64,000 nt of DNA from Zoroaster sp. YZ-2022. Its lineage: Eukaryota; Echinodermata; Asteroidea; Forcipulatida; Zoroasteridae. The DNA lies in the NCBI GenBank assembly GCA_029582265.1, contig CM055817.1, positions 26,468,258-26,532,257 on the forward strand. The letters run 5' to 3'. Under the pieces are notes generated by a model. That model was not told the DNA's origin, did not search any database, and saw only the letters and a program-made list of their open reading frames with translations. Positions 45,559 through 56,965 of this stretch are shown piece after piece (position 1 is the stretch's first letter; every line of letters begins with the position of its first letter). Position numbers and translations under genes: made by a program.

Positions 45559-45796
45559 TTAAAGGTGCAATATCGTCACGATCAGAGCAGACTTCCAATA
45601 CAGCATGAAATCAGTGTCCTAGTTTAAGATGAACACAGTGACTGAAAATTACTGGCTCATTTATGCAACGGCAACGGTAATATGACCTTATAATGCGGGG
45701 GTATTATTTTAAAATAAGCACTCCAGTTCCATACCCTGTTGATCAGCACATTATTGTGACATAGCATAACTCACTCCATCCACTCGGTAAAAAACG
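45559..45796. repeat. R1 inverted-repeat MITE, TTAA at left end
   Basis: Begins TTAAAGGTGCAATATCGTCA (45559) and has inner AGTTTAAGATGAACACAGTG. The part 45643-45796 is repeated directly at 46053-46207. Confidence 0.55.
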
Positions 45797-46052
45797 CAAA
45801 GTTTAGTCATAAGAACACTTATCAAAGATGGCCGCCAAAACATTCAAAAAGGTAATCCTACTTTAAAGGGTTAATATGGCCAGACTATATGTTTACCAAC
45901 AACAAGCATGGTATCATCTTAAAGCAGAAGCTTTGTGCTTTCAATGATACCTTGGGTTACATTGCAGTGTCACGCATCATTGAGCACCACTGTCTTGAAA
46001 TTGTGGTGCACAATTGCAGTTGGTTCACTTTTCTGCTGAACAAAATCGACAC

Positions 46053-46207
46053 AGAAAATTACTGACTCATTTATGCAACACCAACAGTAATATGACTTGA
46101 TAATGCGGGGGTATTATTTTAAAATAAGCACTCCGATTCCATGCCCTATTGATCAGCACATTATTGTGACATAGCATAACTCGCTCCATCCACTCGGTAA
46201 AAAAAGC
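46053..46207. repeat. R1 partial copy (direct repeat of 45643-45796)
   Basis: AATGCGGGGGTATTATTTTA, CCATGCCCTATTGATCAGCA and CCATCCACTCGGTAAAAAA are shared, offset about 410 bp. Confidence 0.65.
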
Positions 46208-48269
46208 AACAAACGGTTGTATATATTAAAAGATGGATGATGTACATTTCATAACATGCGTGTACTTTGATATCAGCAACCGGAGTGGTACCATTACAAT
46301 AGGTGTCTAAACTATAGTGGTCAAAGGCAAACATTTGGTAAGTTGTCAAACATTAGAATGAATACTAACAATGTAAATATATTTTCACTAGTATCACAAC
46401 AACATGCTGAAACTTTCACGAGACTGTTTTCCATTATTATATATTGATTATTACATAGTATCATGTTTGTCGAGTAAGAACTGACAAGACCCAGACATTT
46501 TAGTTAATAACAGAATTTTGATGGTTAACCATTTTTATAGACTCCAAATATATCCAAACAAAATGGATCCCTAATCATCCTTGGGGAAAATCGTTTTTAA
46601 TTAAGAATATTAGGAATAAAAATGGCCGCCTGCAAGTGCACAATATACATGAAAAGGAATGTATTTCAGACACCTAAATTTAAAAACACAAATATGCAGG
46701 GAAACAACCCAAAACAGTATGTATAAATGGCGTTACAAATGCAGTAGATAATAACTCAACATTAAGACCAAAAAATATGATTTTAATAAAGAGCCAAAAA
46801 CGGGCGATAAATGGAGGTTGGTGGAAGATGTCCTCCTTACTGATTATTCCAATAATTGATGCCAATGGTTGTCCCGGTAAATTAGGCTGTACGACTGATA
46901 AATAAGAGTGCAATCCCATTCAATTGCACTTCATGTATGTTGCCTTGTTTTACTCAAATAGCATTGTATACAAAAACAAAGAAAGAAAGAAAGAATAAAC
47001 AAAAAAATAAAAAAAAATAAAATAACAAACAATAAATTAAAAAAACAATGAGATGTCCACTTCTCAAGTAGTTGACTAATTTGACCATATTCAGTCAGAA
47101 TATAAAAATGGTTGAGAGACACTTTCTTTCAAATACTCGTGCAGCAATAACAGAGCTTTCATGTTTCAATTAAAGCAATCGTCAGTTGCGACAGGTTGAT
47201 TCAAAGAAATCGTGTCGTCTCTTGTCTTAACATTGGATAAGCAAATTGTGTTTTGCATATTGGCTGTAGTTTGTGCCGGCGCGTTAGGAAGCATTGAGGG
47301 TACAGGATTCTAGTCCAGAATGTTAAGTTAGATAAAATGTCACTGAAAGTAAACATAGGTTGGCTTTAGATTAAAGTAAAAACCTTTATCATTTTTCCGA
47401 GTGGAGGTTTTGCATTGTAGGTTTATAGAGATCACATCGCTCCGCTAAGACTATATTTCGACTAATTTGGTTTGGTTGAGCATTCACATTGGACATTAAT
47501 AGTGTACAAATGTATGTTTTGTTCCAATTGGCCAAACAAAAACTGACGCGATACATCTTTAAAAAGAAAAAAAAGTGAATAACAATTATGCACTCGTTTC
47601 TCTCTAGTATAGGGGAAACCATCACAGCAGAAATACGGTGTCTAATTGATTGGTTTACGGTCAACTCACTCGCTACGTGCCTTTTAATGAGTTGTAGCTA
47701 GTGCGCCTATTGTTAAATTGACGAGACTGTCGCCGGCGAAATTGATGCATTTCTTTTGTGTTTTTTCTTTCCCTAAAATAGGGGCAATTTTCTAATTTAC
47801 CTACACTTGCAATACACTGCCTGAATCACCTTGTTGAAATGAGCTATGTGTTTATTAAGGGTATGGAAATAATGGCGACAGTCTAAATTATATATTTGAC
47901 TATTTCAAAAAAATATATTTATTATTTTTGTTTATATCACATCTTATCCACATTTTCAAGATGCTCATTTGAAAAAAATAATAAATAAATAAACGCCCTT
48001 GATATGATGCACATGAATTAGCTTTTGTGTCTAGACCTAGTATAGTTTGGTGTGACAGCATTTTTTTTTTCAGACCTAGGGGAGGGGGAGGGGCTTATTG
48101 TTCCCCCTTCTCCATGTTTTCTGTGTAACAGTTCTTCAGCCGATTTAGGCTCACCCACCAATCCACACACCCACCCACCCAGCCTATGGACTATCCCCCT
48201 GTCCAACACCTGGGGGATATATCCCCCACCCCCCCGGGATTTACACCCGTGGCTAATACGACTTAATCA
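46208..48269. other. intergenic between genes 4 and 5, no gene seen
   Basis: AT-rich. It includes A/T homopolymers (46978-47046) and a C/T-rich and C-run segment (48080-48230). Minus-strand ORFs 46680-46919, 46931-47122 and 47389-47664 show no domain or splice context. Confidence 0.4.
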
Positions 48270-48358
48270 TTTGGGGTATTATTTTCAGTCACTGAGTTAA
48301 TCTAAAACCAACATTCTGATTCCATGCCCTGTTGATCTTGACGATATTGCCCCTTTAA
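48270..48358. repeat. R1 right half ending TTAA, upstream of gene 5
   Basis: Complement of the left arm at 45559: ends GATCTTGACGATATTGCCCC then TTTAA (TTAA 48355-48358). It sits about 160 bp before the gene 5 ATG. Confidence 0.55.
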
Positions 48359-48433
48359 TTTGTTTCCACGGCATTTCCATGATCGTCACTCAAGGGCATC
48401 TTATTTGCGCATGCCCGCTAGATGTATTTTACA

Positions 48434-48440
48434 TATAAAT
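48434..48440 (+). promoter_or_regulatory. TATA-like box of gene 5
   Basis: TATAAAT, 81 nt before the ATG, aligned with the TATA-like box of gene 4. Confidence 0.45.
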
Positions 48441-48520
48441 TTCAATTTAATCTATAACGTTGATGCCAGTGCTGTGGAGTCGACTGAAGGTCTACATTGG
48501 TGACTTGAACAGCTTTCACA

Positions 48521-49165
48521 ATGGCCTTTTTTGTAGGAATGCTCACAGTTCTGTCGCTTTTTCTACATGCGAATAATTCGGAAGGTAAACTCGATAGTTT
48601 CATTGTTTTCCTTAATTAGTTTAATGCATAGAAGTGCTTCGTCTATCTTCCACAGTCAGTCTTGTGCATACCAGCGAATACGCGACAGTTGATAACTTAA
48701 ATACAACAAGTTATGTTAAAAAGAAATAATATTGTTAATATTTCCTTTTAACATAACTTGATGTATTTGTGTTTTAAGTATACATTAATGCCACATGCTA
48801 ACTAATTATTCCTAAGACAAAAATATTTGCTCTGTATGGTGTTGTTTGCTCTGTAATTGCATTTGGATAAGTATGGCTTATTATTTCATTAATCAAAATT
48901 GTAACATTTTGTCAAACTTTGTTTTTTATTTATTTATTTTAAGTATGATCTGCTCTATAGGAAGAGAACCAGATCCCAGCTCAAACAATAAATACCGCTG
49001 GTTAATTCCAGTTGAGGATCCATGTCAGTGTACCGAGATTCAACCAGGTGGTATGAATACTCACACACCATGTAGACACTTCAATGTGACCTACTATGAC
49101 TCCTTTCTGATCAGCAGCGACCCCAAGGAGATTCGAAAATGGCTGCAATGTGGTAGTAATTTCTG
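48521..49165 (+). pseudogene. gene 5: signal exon and Cys exon with broken acceptor
   Basis: Exon 1 is 48521-48584 (MAFFVGMLTVLSLFLHAN, donor G|GTAAAC, phase 1). Exon 2 sequence runs from 48943/48944 to about 49154 and is fully conserved in protein (MICSIGREPDPSSNNKYRW, PCQCTEIQPGG). In its paralogues the acceptor reads TTTAG|GTATG; here it is TTTTAAGTATG. Splicing at the only local AG removes one base, and the joined frame would read GAA GTA TGA, a stop. The donor is also weakened (G|GTAGTA instead of G|GTAAGT). I therefore call it a recent pseudogene, unless a different acceptor or a cassette-skipping transcript exists. The intact reading frame of exon 2 argues the change is young. Confidence 0.6.
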
Positions 49166-49185
49166 ATTTATGTTATCACAATTAT

Positions 49186-49319
49186 AGGTGTAACGCGTGC
49201 ATCGATTATCGTGATACAAAACTGCCACGATACGCATCACGATGCTAAAGCGTGTATTGCGATACTGATGATTTTTGGATCCTTAAAAAAATTCAGGCAT
49301 CGGTGAATCGTTACACCTC
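49186..49319. mobile_element. short hAT-like MITE
   Basis: About 134 bp with AGGTGTAACG at the left and CGTTACACCT at the right. The interior ATCGTGATAC/ACGATACGCATCACGAT is typical of small hAT-type non-autonomous elements. A target duplication was not clear. Confidence 0.55.
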
Positions 49320-49786
49320 TATTTGAAACAGACTGTATGTGTATGCATACCCCAAACACTTTGTTTTAAATATAACTTTCAAACACACACAATCAAGGGC
49401 TGATCTAGAACCCTCCCCAAAATGGGGAGGGGCGGACCTGCGAGCAGGAATATATATTTGTTTTATTTAAAACAAATATTATTTGTATGCACTCCCTTAT
49501 GCAATATCAGCATTTTCACATTTGCAGTTGTGAGTAGTACCCTTTTTTTTCTTTTTTTCCCCACCAATTAGACGACTATTTATTTATTGATTTATTGATT
49601 ATTATTATTATTTCAGTTCTTTTAAGGGGAGGACGTGAACTCAACTTTATTATTATTTTTCTTTTTATTTGTTGTGGGTGGCGCTTTTATAAAAAAATAA
49701 TAAATAAAAATAAGCATTTTCAGATTGCATTTTAGCTCATGATCCAGTTGTGAATAGTAACCTCTTTAATTTTCACAGAGGACTAT

Positions 49787-49829
<43 letters not shown>

Positions 49830-50630
49830 TGGTGCAGTAAACTTTGGAGCATCTTCAAGACTAGCATCTTCAAGACTATCATCCACTTTGACCATCAGTA
49901 ACTCTTGGTTTATATAACTTAAGTGGCTGTTTTGAACAAATTATATATTCGTTTTTTTTAATAGATTGATGCATTTAGGAATAACATTTATGCATGCTAC
50001 AGTGAAACTCATCTAAGGCTGCAAAATTATTATCGAGAGAGGTGTGGTAATGAAACTATGGATCTCACAATATCTAATTAAATTTTACTTGAAGTTCTTT
50101 TCGGCCATTCAAGGCCAATCTACAATTATTACACTAATGCAGTGTATTAACCAGCTGATTACATTTTGGGAATCTGTATTACAGTTAAACTAATTCAATT
50201 AGGCTTGAGAGTCATACACGTTGTAATTGTTGAATTTTAAATATCCCCCTTGAATCTTGAGTATTAGGCATCACAGCATGTGTAGGGGGACTCTTACATG
50301 GCAGAACACCCTGTTATTGTTAAACTTCATCTAACCATGAAAGAATAAAGATACTAAACTTAATTTGCTTACATACATAAATTGGAAACAATTGATCAAG
50401 ATGATGGTGATGGTGAAAAAGTGTTTTGCGTATATGCATACATACATAACCTGTGTATTATGTAATGTGTATTATATCAAATATCCCATTATTTAAAACA
50501 AAAATCATCTGGCTATGAAAGCTAAGAAAACTGAATTTTCGTACATGCATAGATAGGATAATTTTAAGATGTAAAAGTTTCAGTTACATGGGTAGTGGTC
50601 CAGCTGGTCGACCATGCATTAGAAGATTTT
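49320..50630. other. remnant of the ancestral intron 2 after gene 5
   Basis: Diverged but recognisable matches to unit 1: GCAGTTGTGAGTA at 49526 versus 7644, and GTTACATGGGTAGTG at 50583 versus 8399. So gene 5 derives from the same duplication unit. An (ATTT)n tract lies at 49784-49830. No LamG exon follows. Confidence 0.5.
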
Positions 50631-51639
50631 TATTTTTTATTTTTTTATTTTTTTATTATTATTATTTTGTTTGGTCTGCGAACCGATCTTTAGACCCCAG
50701 CCAAACCTCCACTGAAAGTATAATTGTTAATAAAAATAAAATATCAAAGCATTCTGACCACTCGTGAGGGCACCAGAAAGGCCCAAAAAGTGGCAAAAAG
50801 TCACTTATGTTGGCTCAAGTGTGAGTTTTGAAATAACTTAACAAGGAGATGTTATATACTCCTTTTGATAGCATATTGTATCAGATTGCTTACAATTACC
50901 AATTTGAAGTAAAAATTAAAAAAACATTTTCAGCCATTTCGTCCCTAATTTGCCATAGTGACCAATCCCGAATTAAGTTGGCATAGTGACCAATGCGGTA
51001 TTGGCCACTTTGCCAAAGTACAAAAATGACCAGTTACAGCATTCGTCATTTGAATGCATGCTCTATCTCCAAAACTATAAGGAATACATGCACGTGGATT
51101 AGATACAATGATAGGTCTCTTACTGAATGTACTAATTGGCGGGAAAACTTAAATTGAAAAAAGTCAGATTGGTCACTATCATGGCAAATTATGAACGAAG
51201 TGTGAGTTTAGAAAGACCCCTAATTTAACAAGGAGATGTTATATACTCCTTTTGATAGCAGATTATAGCAGATTGCTTGCAATTACCAGTTTGAAGTAAA
51301 ACAACAAAAAACAAAAACAAACAAACAAACAAAAAAATCACAAAATTTCTAGATATAGTCCTCTGAAAGTGATAACAAAAATTCACCGACACAACTTTGA
51401 GGGAGAAAAGGGGCGTGGCTACATTTTTCAGGAGCACAGAAACGACTTGGAATTGGGATCCGAGCAAAATTTAGTCATGTGTTCATTACTCCAAAAGAGA
51501 AATCAGAAAAAAAAATATAAGCAAAATCTAAAAAAAAAAAAAAAAAAATTCAAAAACAACAAAATTGTAATCGGTCACTTCTATCTCAAAGTGTACATTT
51601 TCAATATCTTCAAAAGGTTCACCAAGTCCTACAGACTCT
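50631..51639. other. repeat-rich spacer
   Basis: Direct repeat 50821-50914 and 51201-51301 (AACAAGGAGATGTTATATAC). Inverted pair 50941-50968 and 51168-51198 (TTTGCCATAGTGACCAATCC). An A19 tract at about 51530. No gene. Confidence 0.5.
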
Positions 51640-52484
51640 ACGTACCACACGCACACCTTGGCTTCGTCCAAGTGCCAAAGGAATGACCAACATCTCTGCC
51701 AACCATGGGAACTGGAGGAAGCCTATCAGGTGGGTCATTTAGGCAACATACCCACTGACACCGGTTTCTGGTATTCAGTGCCTGAAAGTCAGGTTGAGTT
51801 GAATTCGAGCGGGCTGACCTACTTTGATCTACCAGGGCCACTCATCACGGTGGAGATCTACGGTAAGGACGACCTTCTTGAGATGTCGGCTGCTTGGTCT
51901 GCCCTGGGAACTCATCTCTGTACCCTGGCTGAGTTGAAAGAGGCATACTTTGATATCGTCAACCATATGCAACTTGGCTGTACTTCTCAATACCCAATCG
52001 CGATGTTCAACTTCTCAATGATGGGTGTGGCGGCTACACAGGTGAAGAGTGTTACGAAGGCGTCGTGCCAAACACACCAAGACCAGATGTTACCACTCGT
52101 GTAAGCTGCTGTCCAGTTTTGAACGTGGTGACCTCAGCTGGCATCTGCTGCCCCGGAAATCCCGGTCTGATAAACCCTCGGTACCCCATCATCACGACGG
52201 AGAGCTACGCTTTGAATGACCGTGTTGAGATGGAGGCTGGTTGCTCACTCCTGGATGCTCATCTCTGTATCCTGGCTGAGTTGAAATAAGTATACTTGAT
52301 GGGTTATCGTCAACCATCATTGAATACTTGGTATTACTTCTCACTACCCAACCGCGATGCTGAATTGTTCATTGACGGGTGTAGCGTCTACATAGGTGAC
52401 GAGTGTTACGAAGGCGTCGTGGCAAACACCCCAAGACCACCCTCTACTGGTCTTGTATTTTGCTGCCCAGTGACATCTCAATGA
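51640..52484 (+). pseudogene. decayed tandem Cys/'HLC..AEL' module gene or terminal exon
   Basis: Three partial modules. First: KCQRNDQHLCQPWELEEAYQ, ending near YFDLPGP. Second: GTHLCTLAELKEAY (51914), whose continuation YTGEECYEGVVPNTPRPD is in another frame. Third: DAHLCILAELK, then TAA 52287-52289, then in the same frame NTWYYFSLPNRDAELFIDGC and GDECYEGVVANTPRPP, closing with VFCCPVTSQ and TGA 52484. Aligning modules 2 and 3 at the DNA level shows a 4-bp loss near 51953 and a further 2-bp change, which explain the frameshift. The module resembles extracellular Cys-rich AEL repeats but I cannot name the family. It may be the former 3' exon of gene 5. Confidence 0.6.
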
Positions 52485-53126
52485 GTTTGCTGAGCTGCCT
52501 AGAGGCACCAAAGACCACATGTAATAAGTGTGGTATTACTGCATTGGTTTAAAAAGAAATAAATACTAGGAGTAGATCTAGAAGGAGTGTCTATGGATAG
52601 CCCAAAGGGAATAACAATAACTAAACAAATAGAACACAGATTAATTTGTCAATAATAAATTAATTATTTAATTTTATATTCGGTTGTTTATTTATTCGAT
52701 TATTCGGTTGTTCGAGAATTTGTTTACTCGTTTAACTCAATGTTTGTTTGTTCGTTTGCTTGGATGTTTGTTTGTGTGTTTACTTGTTTAATTTAAATTC
52801 ATTTGATGTTTTTGTTTGTTGGTTTGTTTGTTAGTTTGTTTGTGTCATTGTCCATCTGTGTCTTAGTCTTCTTTTCTGTTGTTCTTCTAATGGTCCCTAG
52901 ACCTTGTTAGTTGCCCACCCTGGTGGGCCATGACCAATACCTGGCGGCTTATGAGTCCACACCTTAATTACTTTTGATTGATAGTTTACCATCACAAATG
53001 TCATGGTTGTTTTGCTTGGTCTTTGGATTGAATGTTTTGTTTACTATTTCATACATTATTATTACTTTTTTATTTGTTTCTAAATTTGTAATTACTTTCT
53101 GTACATATGTTTTTTTTTCTCTTGAC
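52485..53126. other. 3' flank with TTTG-rich low complexity
   Basis: GTTTGTTTG/GTTCGTTTG runs at 52690-52850, similar to 53240-53390. No coding region. Confidence 0.4.
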
Positions 53127-53132
53127 AATAAA
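53127..53132 (+). terminator. candidate AATAAA polyadenylation signal
   Basis: AATAAA about 640 nt after the last stop of the Cys/AEL pseudogene, on its strand. It could mark the old 3' end of that gene. Confidence 0.3.
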
Positions 53133-56100
53133 GTAATCACTTGGAAAGTCAAACAAAAGTTGTACTTCTTTTCTCCATTTATTCATTTCTTTTTGAAGTG
53201 AAGTTCGAGTTATAATATCAACTAGTATCGCTAATTTGTTTACTCGTTTAATTTAATTTCCTTTGAATGTTTGTTTGTTCGTTTGCTGGGATGTTTGTTT
53301 GTTCGTTTTATATTGTTCATTTGTGTCTAAGTTTCTTTATTTTTTCGTTTCTTCTTTACTTCGTTTGTTTGTTTGTTTGTATCTGCGTTTGATCTTACTT
53401 GCTGAAGTTCAAGTTATAATATCAACTATTACGGGTAAAAATCAACGGTTAATACCTTCTCGATCGACGATCGAGCGTTCAGTAGAATTGTTTCAACAAA
53501 TAGATCTATACAATTATATCGCACGCAAGTGTATATCTATATTTTACATCATATGTAAAAGTTAACAACAAATACAGTATCATGAACAAATGATAAACTG
53601 GGGAACCAATGTAATAATGTATTCGATTTTGTATTTTGTGATCATCAATGTAAACAATTTTTCTATCATGCATGAAAGAAGCAGTTACGGTAGGCTTACC
53701 CACTCGTGTCATAGCTACTTTAAATAAAAACCCGTTGTATATGCAAATGCTGGGTGACTGCCAATAAATTAAACGACAATATTTCGTGATATTTTGTTTT
53801 CCAGTTGACTGACCACCGCGGCAGTTCACTGTATCAATATCACTTGTATACACGAGATAGTTATAATTACGATATGCCGTGAAAAGGAAACAGTGATAAT
53901 GTAAGTTAATGAGGACCACACCGATATCTTGAATGCGTAACTTATTCCCCCATAAGGCATGACAGTGGACAATATAACTGAAAAGCACAATGAGACCACT
54001 ACAGACAATATCACATCTGTTGGATAAAACTGCTCAAACTAAAGTTATAAACTATACCGAGAAGGAACACATGCCTTCCCCAATGATTTGACCAAACGAA
54101 CACCCAAGAACAATGCCTCCGGACAAACCAGGTCGTAAATTAATTAGACCATGATAATACTTTGGCAGCACTTCTAAACAAGTTCTGGCCAATCCAGCCA
54201 CTCTGTCTAGTGGTAATAAATGATTTGAAGCTCAATTCTGGCTTCAAATTAATTAAAACCATTCTTCGGACAATTATTTGTTGAAACTGTAAATTGTATT
54301 AATTTTAGCAGGAATTATAATTACAATACTTTGAACCCTGATAGTCCACTTCGTTAAGGGCTGTTTCATACTTCAGCGAGGCGACGAACAGACGGCCAGG
54401 GTAGGACTAAATTGCGCCAAAACTAAAGTGTCCATTATTTTGAAGGCAAATTGCACCCCGATATGTTTTCGGACCCGCATATGTCAATGGAAGCGTTTCT
54501 AAACATTTATGACGTCATCAAAATACCGATTTGTGATTGGACCGCTGATAATTCACGCTTTATAGCCTCAGTTGCGTTTTGACTTGTTTTAAATTACACT
54601 AAACGAGTGTATGTTTTACGGCTGTAAATTATTTAAGAATAAAATTATCGTTAAATATGTTTGTAATTTAAATCCATTAAACACTATTAGTAATGTTTGT
54701 AAAAATGTTTCTAAAATGTCCTTACTTTCTATGAATCAACATATCCATTAAACCAACCCAGTGTCAGTTTAATATGTGTCATTATCCGAGAAAAGAATGA
54801 AAATGCATTCCGATGTTTCGTATGCATTCGTATGTTAATTTGTTTTTGGACATTATTTCATTATATCACTAATTTGATAGCACATGAACAAAAATATGTT
54901 ATCTCTTAGGGATGTTTGATACCATGATCAATTTAATACCATGATCAATTTAACACAGTTCATGTAAAACTGTGATCATTTTTTTTTTGGGTGCAAATTT
55001 ACCATTAATTCAGGAGCTTACTGACGGAATATTACAAAAATAGCTACAAAATCACAGGTCGCAGGTGGTCGCAGCTAATTTTGGTATCAACGTGTTGCTG
55101 AAAGGTTAAGCTTCAAGGAAAAAGCTATATTTTGTAAAAATGTTTACCAAATTCCTCGGGTTTTTGGTGATGAAATCAAAAAGCTAATTTACAATCGACT
55201 TAATTTTGATAAAAATACAGACCATGACTTCTCTTTGTTTACGTAGCGGAAACCACGTGGGAATAATTAAATCCTGTCAGTTCACTGCGAGCTTTGCTTT
55301 GAATGTAGCCTGTCGGTTCTGTAATAATTTAGAAATTGTATTTAAAAATTTAGTGTGTAATTATTTAGGTATTCTTCAATATTAAAAAATAAATAAAAAC
55401 AAAAAAAAATAAAAATGAACTGAATTGATTTGAACAATTCAAGTACGACATAGCTTGGGACAGAACGTACAGTCTCCGGTTTCTGGTCTCCGTGCGCGTC
55501 ACCTTAGACCCGCTTATCATTTTTTATGTATTTATTTATATTTGTGTGTGTGTGTGTGGGGGGGGGGGGAGCTATAAAACAATTGCATCCTAAATTACTG
55601 AATCTAATGGAAATTTGCAGTGCTCTGGTTATAATGGGAATTTCGTTCTGGTTCCAATAACTGCGTATACATAGATGTATCACCTATTTCACTGGTTAGC
55701 AAAAAAAAAGAAACGCATCACCTCAGTCATGCGATCTGTTGGCCACCCAGGAATGTAAGAAAAACCGACACAACAAGAGTCGCCCTAGTCCGTACATTAC
55801 ACCCAAGACAACCTAAACTGACATCTATCCTGATTAAACACAAACATATCCTTCACTCTTCTATTTGAAATAGTAATACATTGCACCTCTCAAAAACAAA
55901 ATCAGCACATCGGATGAAAAAAATAAGTAAGTTAAATATCATAATTCGGACAACTATTTTGCGATACAGAAAGTACCAAAAGTAATGAGTAAAAACTAAA
56001 ACATTTATAACTTCTTCAACTAGGACTTGTCCAATGCTTGTTTTCATTTCATAGATAGGCCCCAGTTAATGTGTAATTGGGCCTCAAAACATTATATCAA

Positions 56101-56799
56101 ATTCATCAACAGAGGGCGTTTGCTTGCAGCTAAATATTATGTATATATTACCACGAATTTGAGATACGGGTGTTACGGATTGCACTAAGGCGTGCGGATC
56201 CATTATGGCCCATTGAGCAATATTCTTAAACTATTGGCCCAAACTATTCATTTAGCTTGCTTCATTCGTTTACAATGGTTCTGCTTGGAACAGCTTCTGG
56301 AAGCAGACAAAAGAAGTGATAACTGGCAGTCCTAATACCTACACATCAGCTACTGTAGTCTGGAACATCCACTATTAATCCTTCACTAATCCTCCCTACA
56401 CAATAGGCAGTAATCCCTTAATTAATAGCCCTTTTGTCTGACCCAGGAGGGCCAGTTTAGCTGGGTGCATTCAAGCATTGACAAAACTCTCTTCTCAATC
56501 ATTCGACCATTGAATCGACTTTCAATAGTTTAACTATTGCTCAATGAGCCCTAATGCGACTGCTTACCTAACTGCCTTTTTATACAGTAAGGATTGAGCA
56601 TTATCTTATAATTATCAGCTAATTCAAAAAGGTACTTCCACTGAGGAAGTCGAGTGACATGGTATCCTAGTGGTTTCAATGTACGTGATACCGAGATAGA
56701 GACAACTTAAAACAAAATCATTCAAATTAAACAAAAAATCATTCAAAAGCAAAGTGTTTCTGCGTAATTGTAATGCACGGCTGCAGAAGTTTTTTTGTA
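53133..56799. other. gene-poor region
   Basis: AAGTTCGAGTTATAATATCA is repeated at 53203 and (with one change) at 53406. A G-run follows a TG tract at 55540-55570. The longest ORF (53506-53988, minus, 160 codons) has no recognisable domain. No RNA genes seen. Confidence 0.4.
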
Positions 56800-56965
56800 G
56801 AACTTGTAGCTTTGCATGGTGAGGAGGATAAGTAAGAGTAATTGCGGTGACACCATGTGAAATGCTCAATTGAGTAGTAATTAGTTCTGAAAAGAACTGG
56901 AGGTACAACTCGACGTTTCGCTCAGTATGCTCAGATTGTCCTCAGGAGAATGCCGGACTCTGGAA
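56800..56965. repeat. partial TTAA-MITE relative
   Basis: GCGGTGACACCATGTGAAAT, GAGTAGTAATTAGTTCTGAA and CGACGTTTCG correspond to the left half of 5842-6063. The right terminal repeat is missing. Confidence 0.55.

Noticed and set aside
53506..53988. 160-codon minus-strand ORF
   Set aside because: No recognisable domain, no splice or polyadenylation context, AT-rich composition; probably chance.
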